Part shown: one piece after another, positions 1-6,522 of the stretch
Position numbering within the stretch: position 1 is the first letter of the stretch
Layout: every line of letters begins with the position of its first letter
NCBI GenBank assembly: GCA_023395775.1
Contig: JAEWYA010000147.1
Span: forward strand, 1 to 7,470
Direction of reading: 5' to 3'
Source: Bacillota bacterium
GTDB taxonomy: Bacteria > Bacillota > Clostridia > Oscillospirales > Oscillospiraceae
Length of the DNA: 7,470 nt
The notes under the pieces: generated by a model
The model's database searches: none
What the model was told of the DNA's origin: nothing
Seen by the model: the letters and a program-made list of their open reading frames with translations, nothing else
Position numbers and translations under genes: made by a program

Positions 1-218
1 GCGTGGACCTCTATATGTACGGCCTGCCCTATGAGCACCTGCGGCGTATCTCCGCCTGCCCGGTGGAGGACCCGAAGGACCTGACGCTGTGTATGGGCGC
101 GGAGGTGCTGGCGGACTTCCGGGAACACTATCTCATCGCTTTCGGCGGCGAGTGGTCCGTTGGTTTTTTGCTGAAGCATAACCCCGGATTGGAGCTTTCC
201 GAGTCCCTGTCAGTGTAA
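1..218 (+). CDS. C-terminal end of an unrecognised protein (partial)
   Basis: An open frame enters from the left edge and stops at TAA 216-218, leaving about 71 readable residues. The visible part starts at a GTG codon (position 3), but nothing shows this is the true start; the gene more likely begins outside the window. The peptide is soluble-looking, with no membrane segment, and has mixed charge, two cysteines (in ISACP and TLCMG) and a segment rich in aromatic and Gly residues (AFGGEWSVGF). I do not recognise a family. Codon use is GC-rich like the Sec genes, so it looks like a real host gene. The terminator just downstream and the separate selD promoter suggest it is not part of the sel operon. 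Confidence 0.6.
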   Translation, partial: VDLYMYGLPYEHLRRISACPVEDPKDLTLCMGAEVLADFREHYLIAFGGEWSVGFLLKHNPGLELSESLSV

Positions 219-246
219 AGCGGGGAAAAAGAAATTTTTTAATGAT

Positions 247-291
247 AAAGTGCGTGGAAGAGGAAGAAAATGTCTCTTGCACGCACTTTTT
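247..291 (+). terminator. Rho-independent terminator after the first gene
   Basis: AAAGTGCGTG (247-256) pairs perfectly with CACGCACTTT (280-289). After a G-G mismatch, an inner five-pair stem AAGAG (258-262) with CTCTT (274-278) extends it. The 3' arm runs into a T stretch (287-291). It separates the upstream gene from the selD promoter. The outer A-T pairs overlap the T tract, so the effective U tail is short. Confidence 0.75.
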
Positions 292-339
292 ACGTCGGGC
301 TGCGGGCATTCCGGCCCCACTGCTCCCGTCCGAGATGCG

Positions 340-368
340 TTGACAGACTGCGGGGGGCATGGTATGTT
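340..368 (+). promoter_or_regulatory. Sigma-A-type promoter of the selDAB operon
   Basis: A perfect -35 box TTGACA (340-345) is followed by a 17-base spacer and a -10 box TATGTT (363-368, four of six consensus matches). The predicted transcript start is near 375, about 40 bases before selD. An imperfect inverted repeat, GGGGGGCATG (352-361) against CATCCCCCC (383-391) with one unpaired C, straddles the -10 box and predicted start. It could be an operator, but no regulator can be assigned to it. Confidence 0.7.
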
Positions 369-415
369 GAGAGCAAAAGAAACATCCCCCCAGGGACATC
401 GAAAGGAGATATACC

Positions 416-1456
416 ATGGAAGAACAGGATATCAAGCTGACAAAGCTGGCAAAGTGTGCCGGATGCGGCGCAAAGGTGGGCGCGGGGGTTCTGGCCCAGC
501 TGCTGGACGGCATCAAGGTTCACCGCGACCCCAACCTGTTGGTGGGCTTTGACAAGAGCGACGACGCGTCGGTCTACAAGATCAGCGACGATCTGGCGCT
601 GGTGCAGACCGTGGATTTCTTTCCGCCCATCGCGGACGACCCCTATCTGTTCGGACAGATCGCGGCCACCAACGCCCTTTCCGATGTGTACGCCATGGGC
701 GGAGAGCCGAAGCTTTGCCTGAACATCATGGCGGTGCCGGAGTCCATGCCCAAAGAAGCGGTCCACCAGATGCTCCGGGGCGGATACGACAAGGTTTACG
801 AGGCGGGGGCGCTGATTACAGGGGGCCACAGCATTTTGGACGACGAGCCGAAATACGGCCTGTGTGTCACCGGTTTTGTCCATCCGGACAAGATGCTGAC
901 CAATTCCGCGGCCCGGCCCGGCGACGTGCTGCTGCTGACCAAGCCCATCGGTATCGGCGTTTTGACTACCGCGCAGAAGGCGGACATGCTGTCCGCGGCT
1001 GGTCTGGAGCTGGCGCAGAGGCTGATGACCACATTGAACAAGGCCGCCCGGGATGCCATGGTGAAGTACGAGGTCCACTCCTGCACCGATGTCACGGGCT
1101 TCGGCCTGCTGGGTCACGGCTATGAGATGGCTCAGGGCAGCGACGTGGGGATGACGCTGGACGTGGACGCCATTGACCTGATTCCGGAGTCGCTGGAGCT
1201 GGCAAAAATGGGGGTTCTGCCCGCTGGGATGTACCGCAACCGGACATTTGCTGAGCCGGGTGTGGATGTTGGGGATGTGGAGCTTGCTAAACAGGACCTG
1301 CTGTTTGACCCCCAGACCGCCGGCGGACTTTTGATATCCGTGGCGGAAAAGGACGCGGACGCGCTGTTCGCAGAACTGAAGGACTGCGTGCCCAGCGCCC
1401 AGCGGATCGGCGTTGTGGAGCCCTATCTGGGGGGAAAGCGGATCAAGCTGCGCTGA
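416..1456 (+). CDS. selD: Selenide, water dikinase (selenophosphate synthetase) SelD
   Basis: SelD uses ATP, selenide and water to make selenophosphate (plus AMP and phosphate), the selenium donor for Sec-tRNA synthesis, in the cytoplasm. The protein has 346 residues, against 347 in E. coli. The flexible N-terminal loop keeps the catalytic pair as Cys17 and Lys20 within KCAGCGAK. Cys14 makes a CxxC with Cys17, while the second Cys of the E. coli loop (Cys19) is Ala here. Metal/ATP aspartates are visible at Asp50 (SDDAS), Asp67 (TVDFF), Asp90 (ALSDVYAMGG) and Asp225 (TDVTGFGLLGHG). Position 17 is Cys, not Sec. The ATG at 416 is chosen because AAGGAGAT (403-410) lies just upstream and the family N-terminus aligns. 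It is the first gene of the operon, 69 bases before selA. Confidence 0.97.
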   Translation: MEEQDIKLTKLAKCAGCGAKVGAGVLAQLLDGIKVHRDPNLLVGFDKSDDASVYKISDDLALVQTVDFFPPIADDPYLFGQIAATNALSDVYAMGGEPKLCLNIMAVPESMPKEAVHQMLRGGYDKVYEAGALITGGHSILDDEPKYGLCVTGFVHPDKMLTNSAARPGDVLLLTKPIGIGVLTTAQKADMLSAAGLELAQRLMTTLNKAARDAMVKYEVHSCTDVTGFGLLGHGYEMAQGSDVGMTLDVDAIDLIPESLELAKMGVLPAGMYRNRTFAEPGVDVGDVELAKQDLLFDPQTAGGLLISVAEKDADALFAELKDCVPSAQRIGVVEPYLGGKRIKLR

Positions 1457-1525
1457 TATCTCTCCGGGGGGAGCGGATTGTGAAAAATACGGTATCAGGA
1501 AACAAAAGGCGAGGGAGCGCGTGAT

Positions 1526-2905
1526 ATGAATCAGGAATTACTGCGAAATATCCCGAAGGTGGATGAACTGTTGAAGGAATCGACTGTTGCGGCGCTGATG
1601 GAAGGAATGTCCGTTCAGACAGTGACCAACGCCGTCCGCGCCGCGCTGGAAAGCCTTCGGCGGGAGGTGCTGGCGGGCGCACGGGAGGTGCTCCCGGACA
1701 GGGCGGAGCTGTGCGCCCAAGTGGAGACGCTGGCCCATAGGGAGACGCTGCCGTCTCTGCGAAGCGTTGTCAACGGCACCGGTGTGGTGCTGCACACGAA
1801 TCTGGGCCGGGCGTGCCTGTCCGAAAGGGCGGCGGAGGCCGCGAAAGATGCCGCCCGGAATTACTGCACGCTGGAATACGACGTTGCCGCAGGCTGCCGG
1901 GGCCATCGTTACGCCCATGTGGAGGGCCTTTTGACCAAACTTACCGGCGCGGAGAGCGCGCTGGCGGTGAACAATAACGCAGCCGCCGTTCTGCTGATCC
2001 TGTCGGCCATGGCGGCGGGCGGCGAAGTGGCGGTCTCCCGGGGAGAGCTGGTGGAGATCGGCGGCTCCTTCCGCATCCCGGACATCATGGAAGCCTGCGG
2101 CGCAAGGCTGCGGGAGGTGGGAACCACCAACAGGACCCATCTCGCGGACTATGAAAGGGTCATCGGGGAAGAGACCCGGGCTCTGATGAAGGTCCACACC
2201 AGCAATTTCTGCGTTCTGGGCTTCACCGAGGCGGTGCCTCTGACGGATCTGGTGGCGTTGGGTCACGAAAGAGGTCTGCCGGTGATCGAGGATTTGGGCA
2301 GCGGATCTTTGTTGGATCTCGAGCGGCTGGGGCTGCACGACGAGCCCACTGTCCAGATGTCTGTTGCGGCGGGGGTGGACGTGATCTCCTTTTCCGGCGA
2401 CAAGCTGCTGGGTGGCCCTCAGGCGGGTATCATTGTCGGGCGGGAGAAATATCTGGCGCTTCTGCGCGGGCATCCGCTCTATCGGGCCATGCGGCTGGAC
2501 AAGATGACGCTGGCGGCGCTGGAAGCGACTCTGCGGGCCTATGCCGACGGGACGGCGGAGACGGAAATCCCGACCCTCGCCATGCTGGCGGCGGAGCCGA
2601 AGACGCTTCATGTGCGGGCCCGGAAACTTTGCGCGCTGGCGAGGAAAGCGGGCGTGGAGGCGGAGGTGATCCAGGAGGAGGATCAGGTGGGCGGCGGCAG
2701 CGTTCCCACGCAGCTGCTGGCGACATACGCCGTGGCGGTGACGCCGAAGCACGGCAGCGTGGACGCGCTGGAAGCGGCCATGCGTCTGCGGGACCGGCCG
2801 GTCATCGGCCGTATCGCCCATGACCGCTATCTGCTGGACGCGCGCACCCTGCGGGAAGACGAGTTCGCCTGTATTGTACAGGCTTTATCGGAGACCGCCC
2901 TATGA
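1526..2905 (+). CDS. selA: L-seryl-tRNA(Sec) selenium transferase SelA
   Basis: SelA is a PLP enzyme that dehydrates the seryl group on Ser-tRNA-Sec and adds selenium from selenophosphate to give Sec-tRNA-Sec; in characterised bacteria it acts as a large ring-shaped oligomer. The 459 residues match the usual length (463 in E. coli). Family landmarks are VVNGTGVVLHTNLGRA (about 81-96), NNNAAAVLL (149-157), SRGELVEIGGSFRIPD (171-186), EVGTTNRTH (197-205) and the PLP-lysine block SFSGDKLLGGPQAG, with Lys293 as the Schiff-base lysine. The N-terminal helical region (about 1-80), which binds tRNA in this family, is complete. The start ATG has GAGGGAG (1511-1517) eight bases upstream. The last codons overlap the selB start (ATGA), which implies coupled translation. 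No lesion is seen. Confidence 0.97.
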   Translation: MNQELLRNIPKVDELLKESTVAALMEGMSVQTVTNAVRAALESLRREVLAGAREVLPDRAELCAQVETLAHRETLPSLRSVVNGTGVVLHTNLGRACLSERAAEAAKDAARNYCTLEYDVAAGCRGHRYAHVEGLLTKLTGAESALAVNNNAAAVLLILSAMAAGGEVAVSRGELVEIGGSFRIPDIMEACGARLREVGTTNRTHLADYERVIGEETRALMKVHTSNFCVLGFTEAVPLTDLVALGHERGLPVIEDLGSGSLLDLERLGLHDEPTVQMSVAAGVDVISFSGDKLLGGPQAGIIVGREKYLALLRGHPLYRAMRLDKMTLAALEATLRAYADGTAETEIPTLAMLAAEPKTLHVRARKLCALARKAGVEAEVIQEEDQVGGGSVPTQLLATYAVAVTPKHGSVDALEAAMRLRDRPVIGRIAHDRYLLDARTLREDEFACIVQALSETAL

Positions 2906-4833
2906 AGCATGTCATCATCGGCACCGCAGGCCATGTGGACCACGGCAAGACTCTGCTCATCAAGGCCCTGACCGGCATCGACACCGACCGCCTTCAGGAG
3001 GAGAAGAAGCGGGGCATCACCATCGAGCTGGGCTTCGCCCATCTGGATTTTGGGGACGGGACGCAGGCGGGCGTCGTAGACGTGCCGGGCCACGAGAAAT
3101 TTATTAAAAATATGCTGGCGGGCGCCGGCGGCATTGACCTTGCCATGCTGGTGGTGGCCGCGGACGAGGGATTTATGCCCCAGACCGTGGAGCATCTGGG
3201 CATTTTGACTTTGCTTGGCATTAAGGACGGCCTTGTGGTCATCACGAAGGCCGATATGGTGGATCCGGAGTGGCTGGAGCTGATGCAGGAGGAGATTGCC
3301 CAAAGGGTGAGGGGAACGTTTTTGGAGGGCAAGCCCATCCACACCGTCTCCGCCTATACCGGACAGGGGATTCCGGAGCTGAAGGAGGCCCTGCACCAGC
3401 TGGTGCTGCACGCGCAGGAAAAAAATCTGCGGGTTCCGTTCCGCCTGCCCGTGGACCGGGTGTTTTCCGTGGACGGCTTCGGCACGGTGGTCACCGGAAC
3501 TCTCATCGAAGGGGCCATGCACGAGGGAGATCCGGCGGAGCTGGCGCCATCCGGCGCGGAGACCCGCATCCGGAATTTGCAGGTCCACGGGAAGGACGTG
3601 GAGACCGCCTACGCCGGACAGCGGGTGGCGGTGAATCTGGCGGGACTGAAGAAGACGGACGTGCAGAGGGGCAACGCGGTGGCGAGGCCCGGCAGCGTCC
3701 GCACATCTCGGATGCTGGATGTCCGGCTTCAGAATCTGCGGGACTCCCAGCGGGTGATTTTAAATGACTCCCAGGTCCATCTGTACCACGGCGCGGCGGT
3801 GCTGTTGGCCAAGATCGTGCTGCTGGACCGGGGCAGCCTGAACCCCGGCGAGAGCTGTTACGCGCAGCTGCGGATGACGGAGCCCATCGCCTCGAAAAAC
3901 GGGGACCGGTTCGTGATTCGCTTTCTCTCGCCGCTGGAGACCATCGGCGGCGGGACGATTCTGGACGACGCGCCGCCGAGGCACCGGCGCAATGTTCCCG
4001 CCGTACTGGAGGCGCTGAAGATTCGGGAGAGCGGGTCCAGCGGCGAGAGGATCGTGCAGATGACGGCGGAGTTTGGAACGGCTCTGCCTGACGGCGGCAG
4101 ATTATCGGACAAATTGGGGATGGAAGCGTCGGAGCTGGAGCTGCAGCTGCGGGAGTTGGTCGCCGTGGGCCGACTGGTGGAGCCGCTGCCAAACCGTTTT
4201 GCTGCGGCGGGGGTCATGGATGGTGTGCGGGATGCCTGTCAGGCACTGCTGGAGGACTATCACCGGAAGAATCCCCTCCACGCGGGGATGAAGGCCGCCG
4301 AGCTGCGGCAGAAGCTGTTCAAATCCATGGAGCAGACCACGGCGGACGCCCTTTTGGGTGAACTTTGCCGAGAGGGATGTATCCGCCGCGTGGCGGACCG
4401 ATACGCGCTGGCGGAATTCTCCGTCCATTTTACGAAAAAGCAGAACGCCATCAGGGACCGACTGCTGGAGAGCTATCGCAGGGCGGACATTGAACCGGCT
4501 GCCACGGAAGAGATCATGGCCCAGTTCCAGCCCAATGAAAAGGCCGATGCGAAGCAGGTGCTGGACAGCGTCCTCTCCGGCGGGGAGCTGGTGATGCTCT
4601 CGCCCCAGATCTGCTATTACAAGGATGCCTATCAGCGGGTGTGCGGCGCTGTCAGAAACCATTTCGCAGAGCACGAGACCATCACGCTTGCGGAGCTGAG
4701 GGATGCGCTGGGGACCTCCCGGAAGTACGCGCTGGCGATCCTGGAATATCTGGACCGCTTCCACGTGACGAAAAAGGACGGCGACCTCCGCCGCCTCGTG
4801 AACCGGCAGTTTTTAACGGAGGAATTCCAGTAG
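2902..4833 (+). CDS. selB: Selenocysteine-specific elongation factor SelB
   Basis: SelB is a GTPase that carries Sec-tRNA-Sec to ribosomes paused at UGA codons followed by a SECIS hairpin. The 643 residues are somewhat longer than E. coli SelB (614). The G domain shows the P-loop GHVDHGKT (10-17), switch I RGITIELGF (37-45), DVPGHE (60-65) and TKAD (115-118). EF-Tu-like domains II and III follow to about residue 360, including VDGFGTVVTGTL. The remainder, about 270 residues, fits the winged-helix array. Its last repeat contains LGTSRKYALAILEYLDR (603-619), the conserved segment of the SECIS-binding domain. The ATG overlaps the selA stop by four bases. All GTPase motifs are intact, so the factor looks functional. 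Confidence 0.97.
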   Translation: MKHVIIGTAGHVDHGKTLLIKALTGIDTDRLQEEKKRGITIELGFAHLDFGDGTQAGVVDVPGHEKFIKNMLAGAGGIDLAMLVVAADEGFMPQTVEHLGILTLLGIKDGLVVITKADMVDPEWLELMQEEIAQRVRGTFLEGKPIHTVSAYTGQGIPELKEALHQLVLHAQEKNLRVPFRLPVDRVFSVDGFGTVVTGTLIEGAMHEGDPAELAPSGAETRIRNLQVHGKDVETAYAGQRVAVNLAGLKKTDVQRGNAVARPGSVRTSRMLDVRLQNLRDSQRVILNDSQVHLYHGAAVLLAKIVLLDRGSLNPGESCYAQLRMTEPIASKNGDRFVIRFLSPLETIGGGTILDDAPPRHRRNVPAVLEALKIRESGSSGERIVQMTAEFGTALPDGGRLSDKLGMEASELELQLRELVAVGRLVEPLPNRFAAAGVMDGVRDACQALLEDYHRKNPLHAGMKAAELRQKLFKSMEQTTADALLGELCREGCIRRVADRYALAEFSVHFTKKQNAIRDRLLESYRRADIEPAATEEIMAQFQPNEKADAKQVLDSVLSGGELVMLSPQICYYKDAYQRVCGAVRNHFAEHETITLAELRDALGTSRKYALAILEYLDRFHVTKKDGDLRRLVNRQFLTEEFQ

Positions 4834-4909
4834 AAGTGCGCGGTCACCTTTTCAGCCGGATCGGGCGGAGTGGACGGAAAAGGGGCGCGCCCGCGCTTTA
4901 GGTTGGGGC

Positions 4910-4938
4910 TTGCCATTTTTTGACGGTCATGTTATAAT
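4910..4938 (+). promoter_or_regulatory. Near-consensus promoter for tRNA-Sec
   Basis: TTGCCA (4910-4915), a 17-base spacer and a perfect TATAAT (4933-4938) form a strong sigma-A-type promoter. Transcription should begin near 4945, giving a leader of about 29 bases before the mature tRNA at 4974. This lets selC be expressed independently of selDAB. A six-pair hairpin, CGCCGT (4941-4946) with ACGGCG (4959-4964), lies in the leader. Confidence 0.85.
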
Positions 4939-4973
4939 AGCGCCGTCGACCGCGAATAACGGCGACTTTTCGT

Positions 4974-5070
4974 GGGAGTAGATGGGTGCTGGTGTGCCCC
5001 CCGGTCTTCAAAACCGGTGAGGGTGGTGAAGAGCTGCCCAGGTGGGTTCGATTCCCACATATTCCCGCCA
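4974..5070 (+). tRNA. selC: tRNA-Sec (UCA anticodon)
   Basis: The 97-base fold has the hallmarks of bacterial tRNA-Sec. The acceptor strand is 4974-4981, pairing with 5059-5066. The D stem has six pairs (GGGTGC 4984-4989 with GTGCCC 4994-4999) and a four-base TGGT loop. The anticodon stem is CCGGT/ACCGG, with anticodon TCA at 5008-5010. The variable arm is long, with six pairs (5021-5026 with 5034-5039). The T arm is GTGGG-TTCGATT-CCCAC (5042-5058). Discriminator G5067 and an encoded CCA (5068-5070) end it. The product is charged with Ser by SerRS, converted by SelA and delivered by SelB. The eighth acceptor pair is G4981 opposite A5059, not Watson-Crick, and acceptor pair five is G-U. The D and variable stems each carry tandem U-G/G-U wobbles. 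Confidence 0.96.
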
Positions 5071-5105
5071 CAGGACGCCGTGCAGATGCGCGGCGTCCTG
5101 TTTTT
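5071..5105 (+). terminator. Strong intrinsic terminator directly after tRNA-Sec
   Basis: CAGGACGCCG (5071-5080) pairs perfectly with CGGCGTCCTG (5091-5100). A further U-G, G-C and C-G continue the stem around an AGAT loop (5084-5087), and TTTTT follows at 5101-5105. The stem begins at the base right after the tRNA CCA, so the 3' end needs very little trimming. It isolates the tRNA transcript from the LysR gene. Confidence 0.93.
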
Positions 5106-5150
5106 ATCAGCAATTTTGATTTGCGGAATGGCCCGCAGAAGGAGGGACCC

Positions 5151-6053
5151 ATGGAGCTTCGGCAATTGGAGGCGTTTTCCCGGGTGGTGGAAGCCGGCAG
5201 CTTTTCCAAAGCGGCGGAGCTGCTCCATATCAGCCAGCCCACCGTCAGCGCCCATGTGACGGCGCTGGAACGGGAACTGGGACTGACTCTGATCGCCCGC
5301 ACCACCCGCGAGGCTGGCCCAACGGAGGCCGGACGGCTCCTATATGAATACGCACGGCAGATGCTGGCTCTGCGGCAGGAGGCGAAGGAAGAGCTGTATC
5401 GGTTCGCAACGGAATTGTCGGGCACGGTCACCGTGGCCGCTTCCACGATCCCGGGACGGTATTTCCTGCCCCGGGTGCTGACGGCGTTTCAAAAACGGTA
5501 TCCCGATGTAAAGTTCGATCTGCGCATGACGGACAGCGCCGGCGCGGTGGAGCAGGTGACGGCTCGGGAGGCGGAGTTGGGTTTTTGCGGAACGCTTCCC
5601 GGCGGCAAGTGCATCGCCCGGGAGTTTGCCGGCGACAATCTGGTGATGGTCGCCCCGGACACGCCGAGGTACCGGGCCTACCGGTATGAGGGCGCCTCCC
5701 TGCGGCGCATCGCAAGCGAGCCGTTTGTGGTCCGGGAGGAGGGCAGCGGGACCAGACGGGAGACGGAGTCGTTCCTGCGGGCTATGGGGGTGGACCCGGC
5801 GGGAATCCGAATTGCCGCTCAGGCATCTTCCAACGAGGAGGTGGAGCGGCTGGTGGAGGAAGGGGCCGGTATCGCCGTTCTCTCCAAAAGCGCGGCGGAG
5901 GAGCGGGGAAAATTACTGGTCATCGAACTGCCTGCGGTCAGGATTCGGAGGAAGCTCTATATCCTCCGCCGGAAAAACAGCGTACTCTCCCCGTCCGCCC
6001 AGATTTTCTACCGTTTCGCAGAGCAATTTTACCATCGAAACTCAGAACAGTGA
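5151..6053 (+). CDS. LysR-family transcriptional regulator, probably selenium/glycine-reductase associated
   Basis: This 300-residue protein has a classic LysR layout. An N-terminal winged helix-turn-helix (about 1-60) starts MELRQLEAFSRVVEAGSFS and has recognition helix SQPTVSAHVTALE. A linker helix and a periplasmic-binding-like effector domain (about 88-295) of CysB/CysL type follow. A LysR family associated with selenium metabolism is known from Sec clusters of anaerobic Firmicutes, and this protein fits that description by sequence style and position. I chose ATG 5151 because AGGAGGG (5140-5146) lies four bases upstream; longer starts in this frame would run through the tRNA and terminator. 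No clear promoter is visible between 5106 and 5150. The likely target is the grd promoter downstream, which carries a LysR-like dyad; this is inference. The effector is unknown. Confidence 0.92.
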   Translation: MELRQLEAFSRVVEAGSFSKAAELLHISQPTVSAHVTALERELGLTLIARTTREAGPTEAGRLLYEYARQMLALRQEAKEELYRFATELSGTVTVAASTIPGRYFLPRVLTAFQKRYPDVKFDLRMTDSAGAVEQVTAREAELGFCGTLPGGKCIAREFAGDNLVMVAPDTPRYRAYRYEGASLRRIASEPFVVREEGSGTRRETESFLRAMGVDPAGIRIAAQASSNEEVERLVEEGAGIAVLSKSAAEERGKLLVIELPAVRIRRKLYILRRKNSVLSPSAQIFYRFAEQFYHRNSEQ

Positions 6054-6211
6054 GAATATAATTGTGCAAAACGCAGAATATATATTAAAAAATTTTGGGA
6101 ATATTACTGCAATGTGCTGAAGAAGCCGTAAGAAAAGTGTGAAAAAATGAACAAAGTCTGCTTTTTCCATGGAAAAAAGTAAAAATATTCCTGAAAAAAC
6201 GACCCGTCAAT
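6054..6211 (+). other. AT-rich intergenic stretch with phased A/T tracts
   Basis: No gene is seen here. Base composition drops sharply relative to the flanking genes. Runs of A or T are centred near 6134, 6144, 6154, 6164 and 6175, close to one helical turn apart, with another A6 run at 6194-6199. This pattern predicts intrinsic bending or an UP-like element upstream of the grd promoter. A perfect 16-base palindrome is centred on CCATGG (6162-6177). No convincing intrinsic terminator for the LysR gene is visible. Confidence 0.55.
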
Positions 6212-6238
6212 TTGCTGAAAACGATTTATAGATATAAT
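6212..6238 (+). promoter_or_regulatory. Probable grd operon promoter with weak -35
   Basis: A perfect -10 box TATAAT lies at 6233-6238. The best -35 candidate, TTGCTG (6212-6217), leaves only a 15-base spacer, shorter than optimal, so the promoter may need an activator. Transcription would start near 6245, about 100 bases before the glycine riboswitch. Confidence 0.65.
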
Positions 6239-6246
6239 CTATAAAT
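6224..6246 (+). promoter_or_regulatory. Perfect dyad over the -10 box, LysR/OxyR-type operator candidate
   Basis: ATTTATAGAT (6224-6233) and ATCTATAAAT (6237-6246) are exact reverse complements around a three-base centre ATA. Inside lies ATAG-N7-CTAT (6228-6242), the spacing known for OxyR-type LysR sites and compatible with the general T-N11-A LysR box. It fully covers the TATAAT box, and a LysR gene ends about 170 bases upstream. The link to that regulator is inferred. At this position binding would be expected to block polymerase, unless additional upstream sites allow activation. Confidence 0.6.
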
Positions 6247-6286
6247 TTGATTCTTTTCTTGCGCCGCATTGAAAGAGGAGATTAAA

Positions 6287-6328
6287 ATGAAGATGCACAT
6301 GGGGCAGAGTCTCCATTTGGAAAATTGA
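6287..6328 (+). CDS. Possible 13-residue leader peptide ahead of the riboswitch
   Basis: A strong ribosome binding site, AGAGGAGA (6274-6281), sits five bases before an ATG that opens a 13-codon frame, MKMHMGQSLHLEN, ending at TGA 6326-6328. It lies between the predicted transcript start and the first aptamer and ends about 14 bases before aptamer P1, so translating it would not disrupt the aptamer fold. Three Met and two His in 13 residues is a skewed composition. The stop is UGA; reading through it would add about 12 residues to a TAG at 6365-6367. No known leader family is recognised, so translation is only suggested by the ribosome binding site. Confidence 0.4.
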   Translation: MKMHMGQSLHLEN

Positions 6329-6342
6329 ATTATGTGGATGAC

Positions 6343-6522
6343 GGTTGCAGGAGATCTGCCCATTTAGAGGCGGGGCCGAAGGAATAAGTATCGCAGCTTG
6401 CCGGCGTGGTATGAACATCTCAGGCAAAAGGACTGCAACCCGACTGCACTCTGGAAAGCGAAAGCGCCGAAGGAGCAACCCGCGTCCGCGGGGAATCTCT
6501 CAGGTAAATCAACAGGGTCGGG
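6343..6522 (+). ncRNA. Tandem glycine riboswitch (gcvT type)
   Basis: Two successive aptamers carry the family's conserved cores. Aptamer 1 has GGCCGAAGGAATAAG and ends in CTCAGGCAAAAGGACTG. Its P1 stem is exact: GGTTGCAG (6343-6350) with CTGCAACC (6433-6440). Aptamer 2 follows at once, with CTGGAAAG, GCGCCGAAGGAGCAA (6464-6478) and CTCTCAGG (6497-6504). Its closing stem probably uses CGACTG (6441-6446) with CAG (6513-6515) and TCG (6518-6520). That 3' strand is also the start of the downstream terminator. Glycine binding should therefore prevent termination, making this an ON switch, as expected for a glycine-degrading operon. The mechanism is inferred from the pairings. Confidence 0.93.

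Noticed and set aside
403..419. AAGGAGATATACCATGG at the selD start is identical to the ribosome binding site and NcoI start region of common T7 expression vectors.
   Set aside because: The flanks do not continue into vector sequence as far as I recognise, a native promoter and terminator sit upstream, and the gene is followed by its natural operon. Coincidence of a strong natural ribosome binding site is more likely than contamination.
290..4764. Long antisense open frames opposite selD, selA and selB.
   Set aside because: They are shadows of GC-rich coding sequence: rich in Arg, Pro, Gln or Ala, without ribosome binding sites or recognisable domains.
4879..4900. GC-rich palindrome GGGCGCGCCC after selB as a terminator.
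   Set aside because: It is a self-complementary ten-base run that leaves no hairpin loop without breaking the stem, and only a three-T run follows its flank.
4986..5150. N-terminal extension of the LysR frame by 55 codons through the tRNA and its terminator.
   Set aside because: The segment is explained by tRNA-Sec and the hairpin terminator, and a proper ribosome binding site with ATG exists at 5151.
6073..6110. GCAGAATAT (6073-6081) against ATATTACTGC (6101-6110) as a second operator or terminator.
   Set aside because: Arms match only with an extra base, the spacer is long and AT-rich, and there is no T tail or match to the dyad at 6224-6246.
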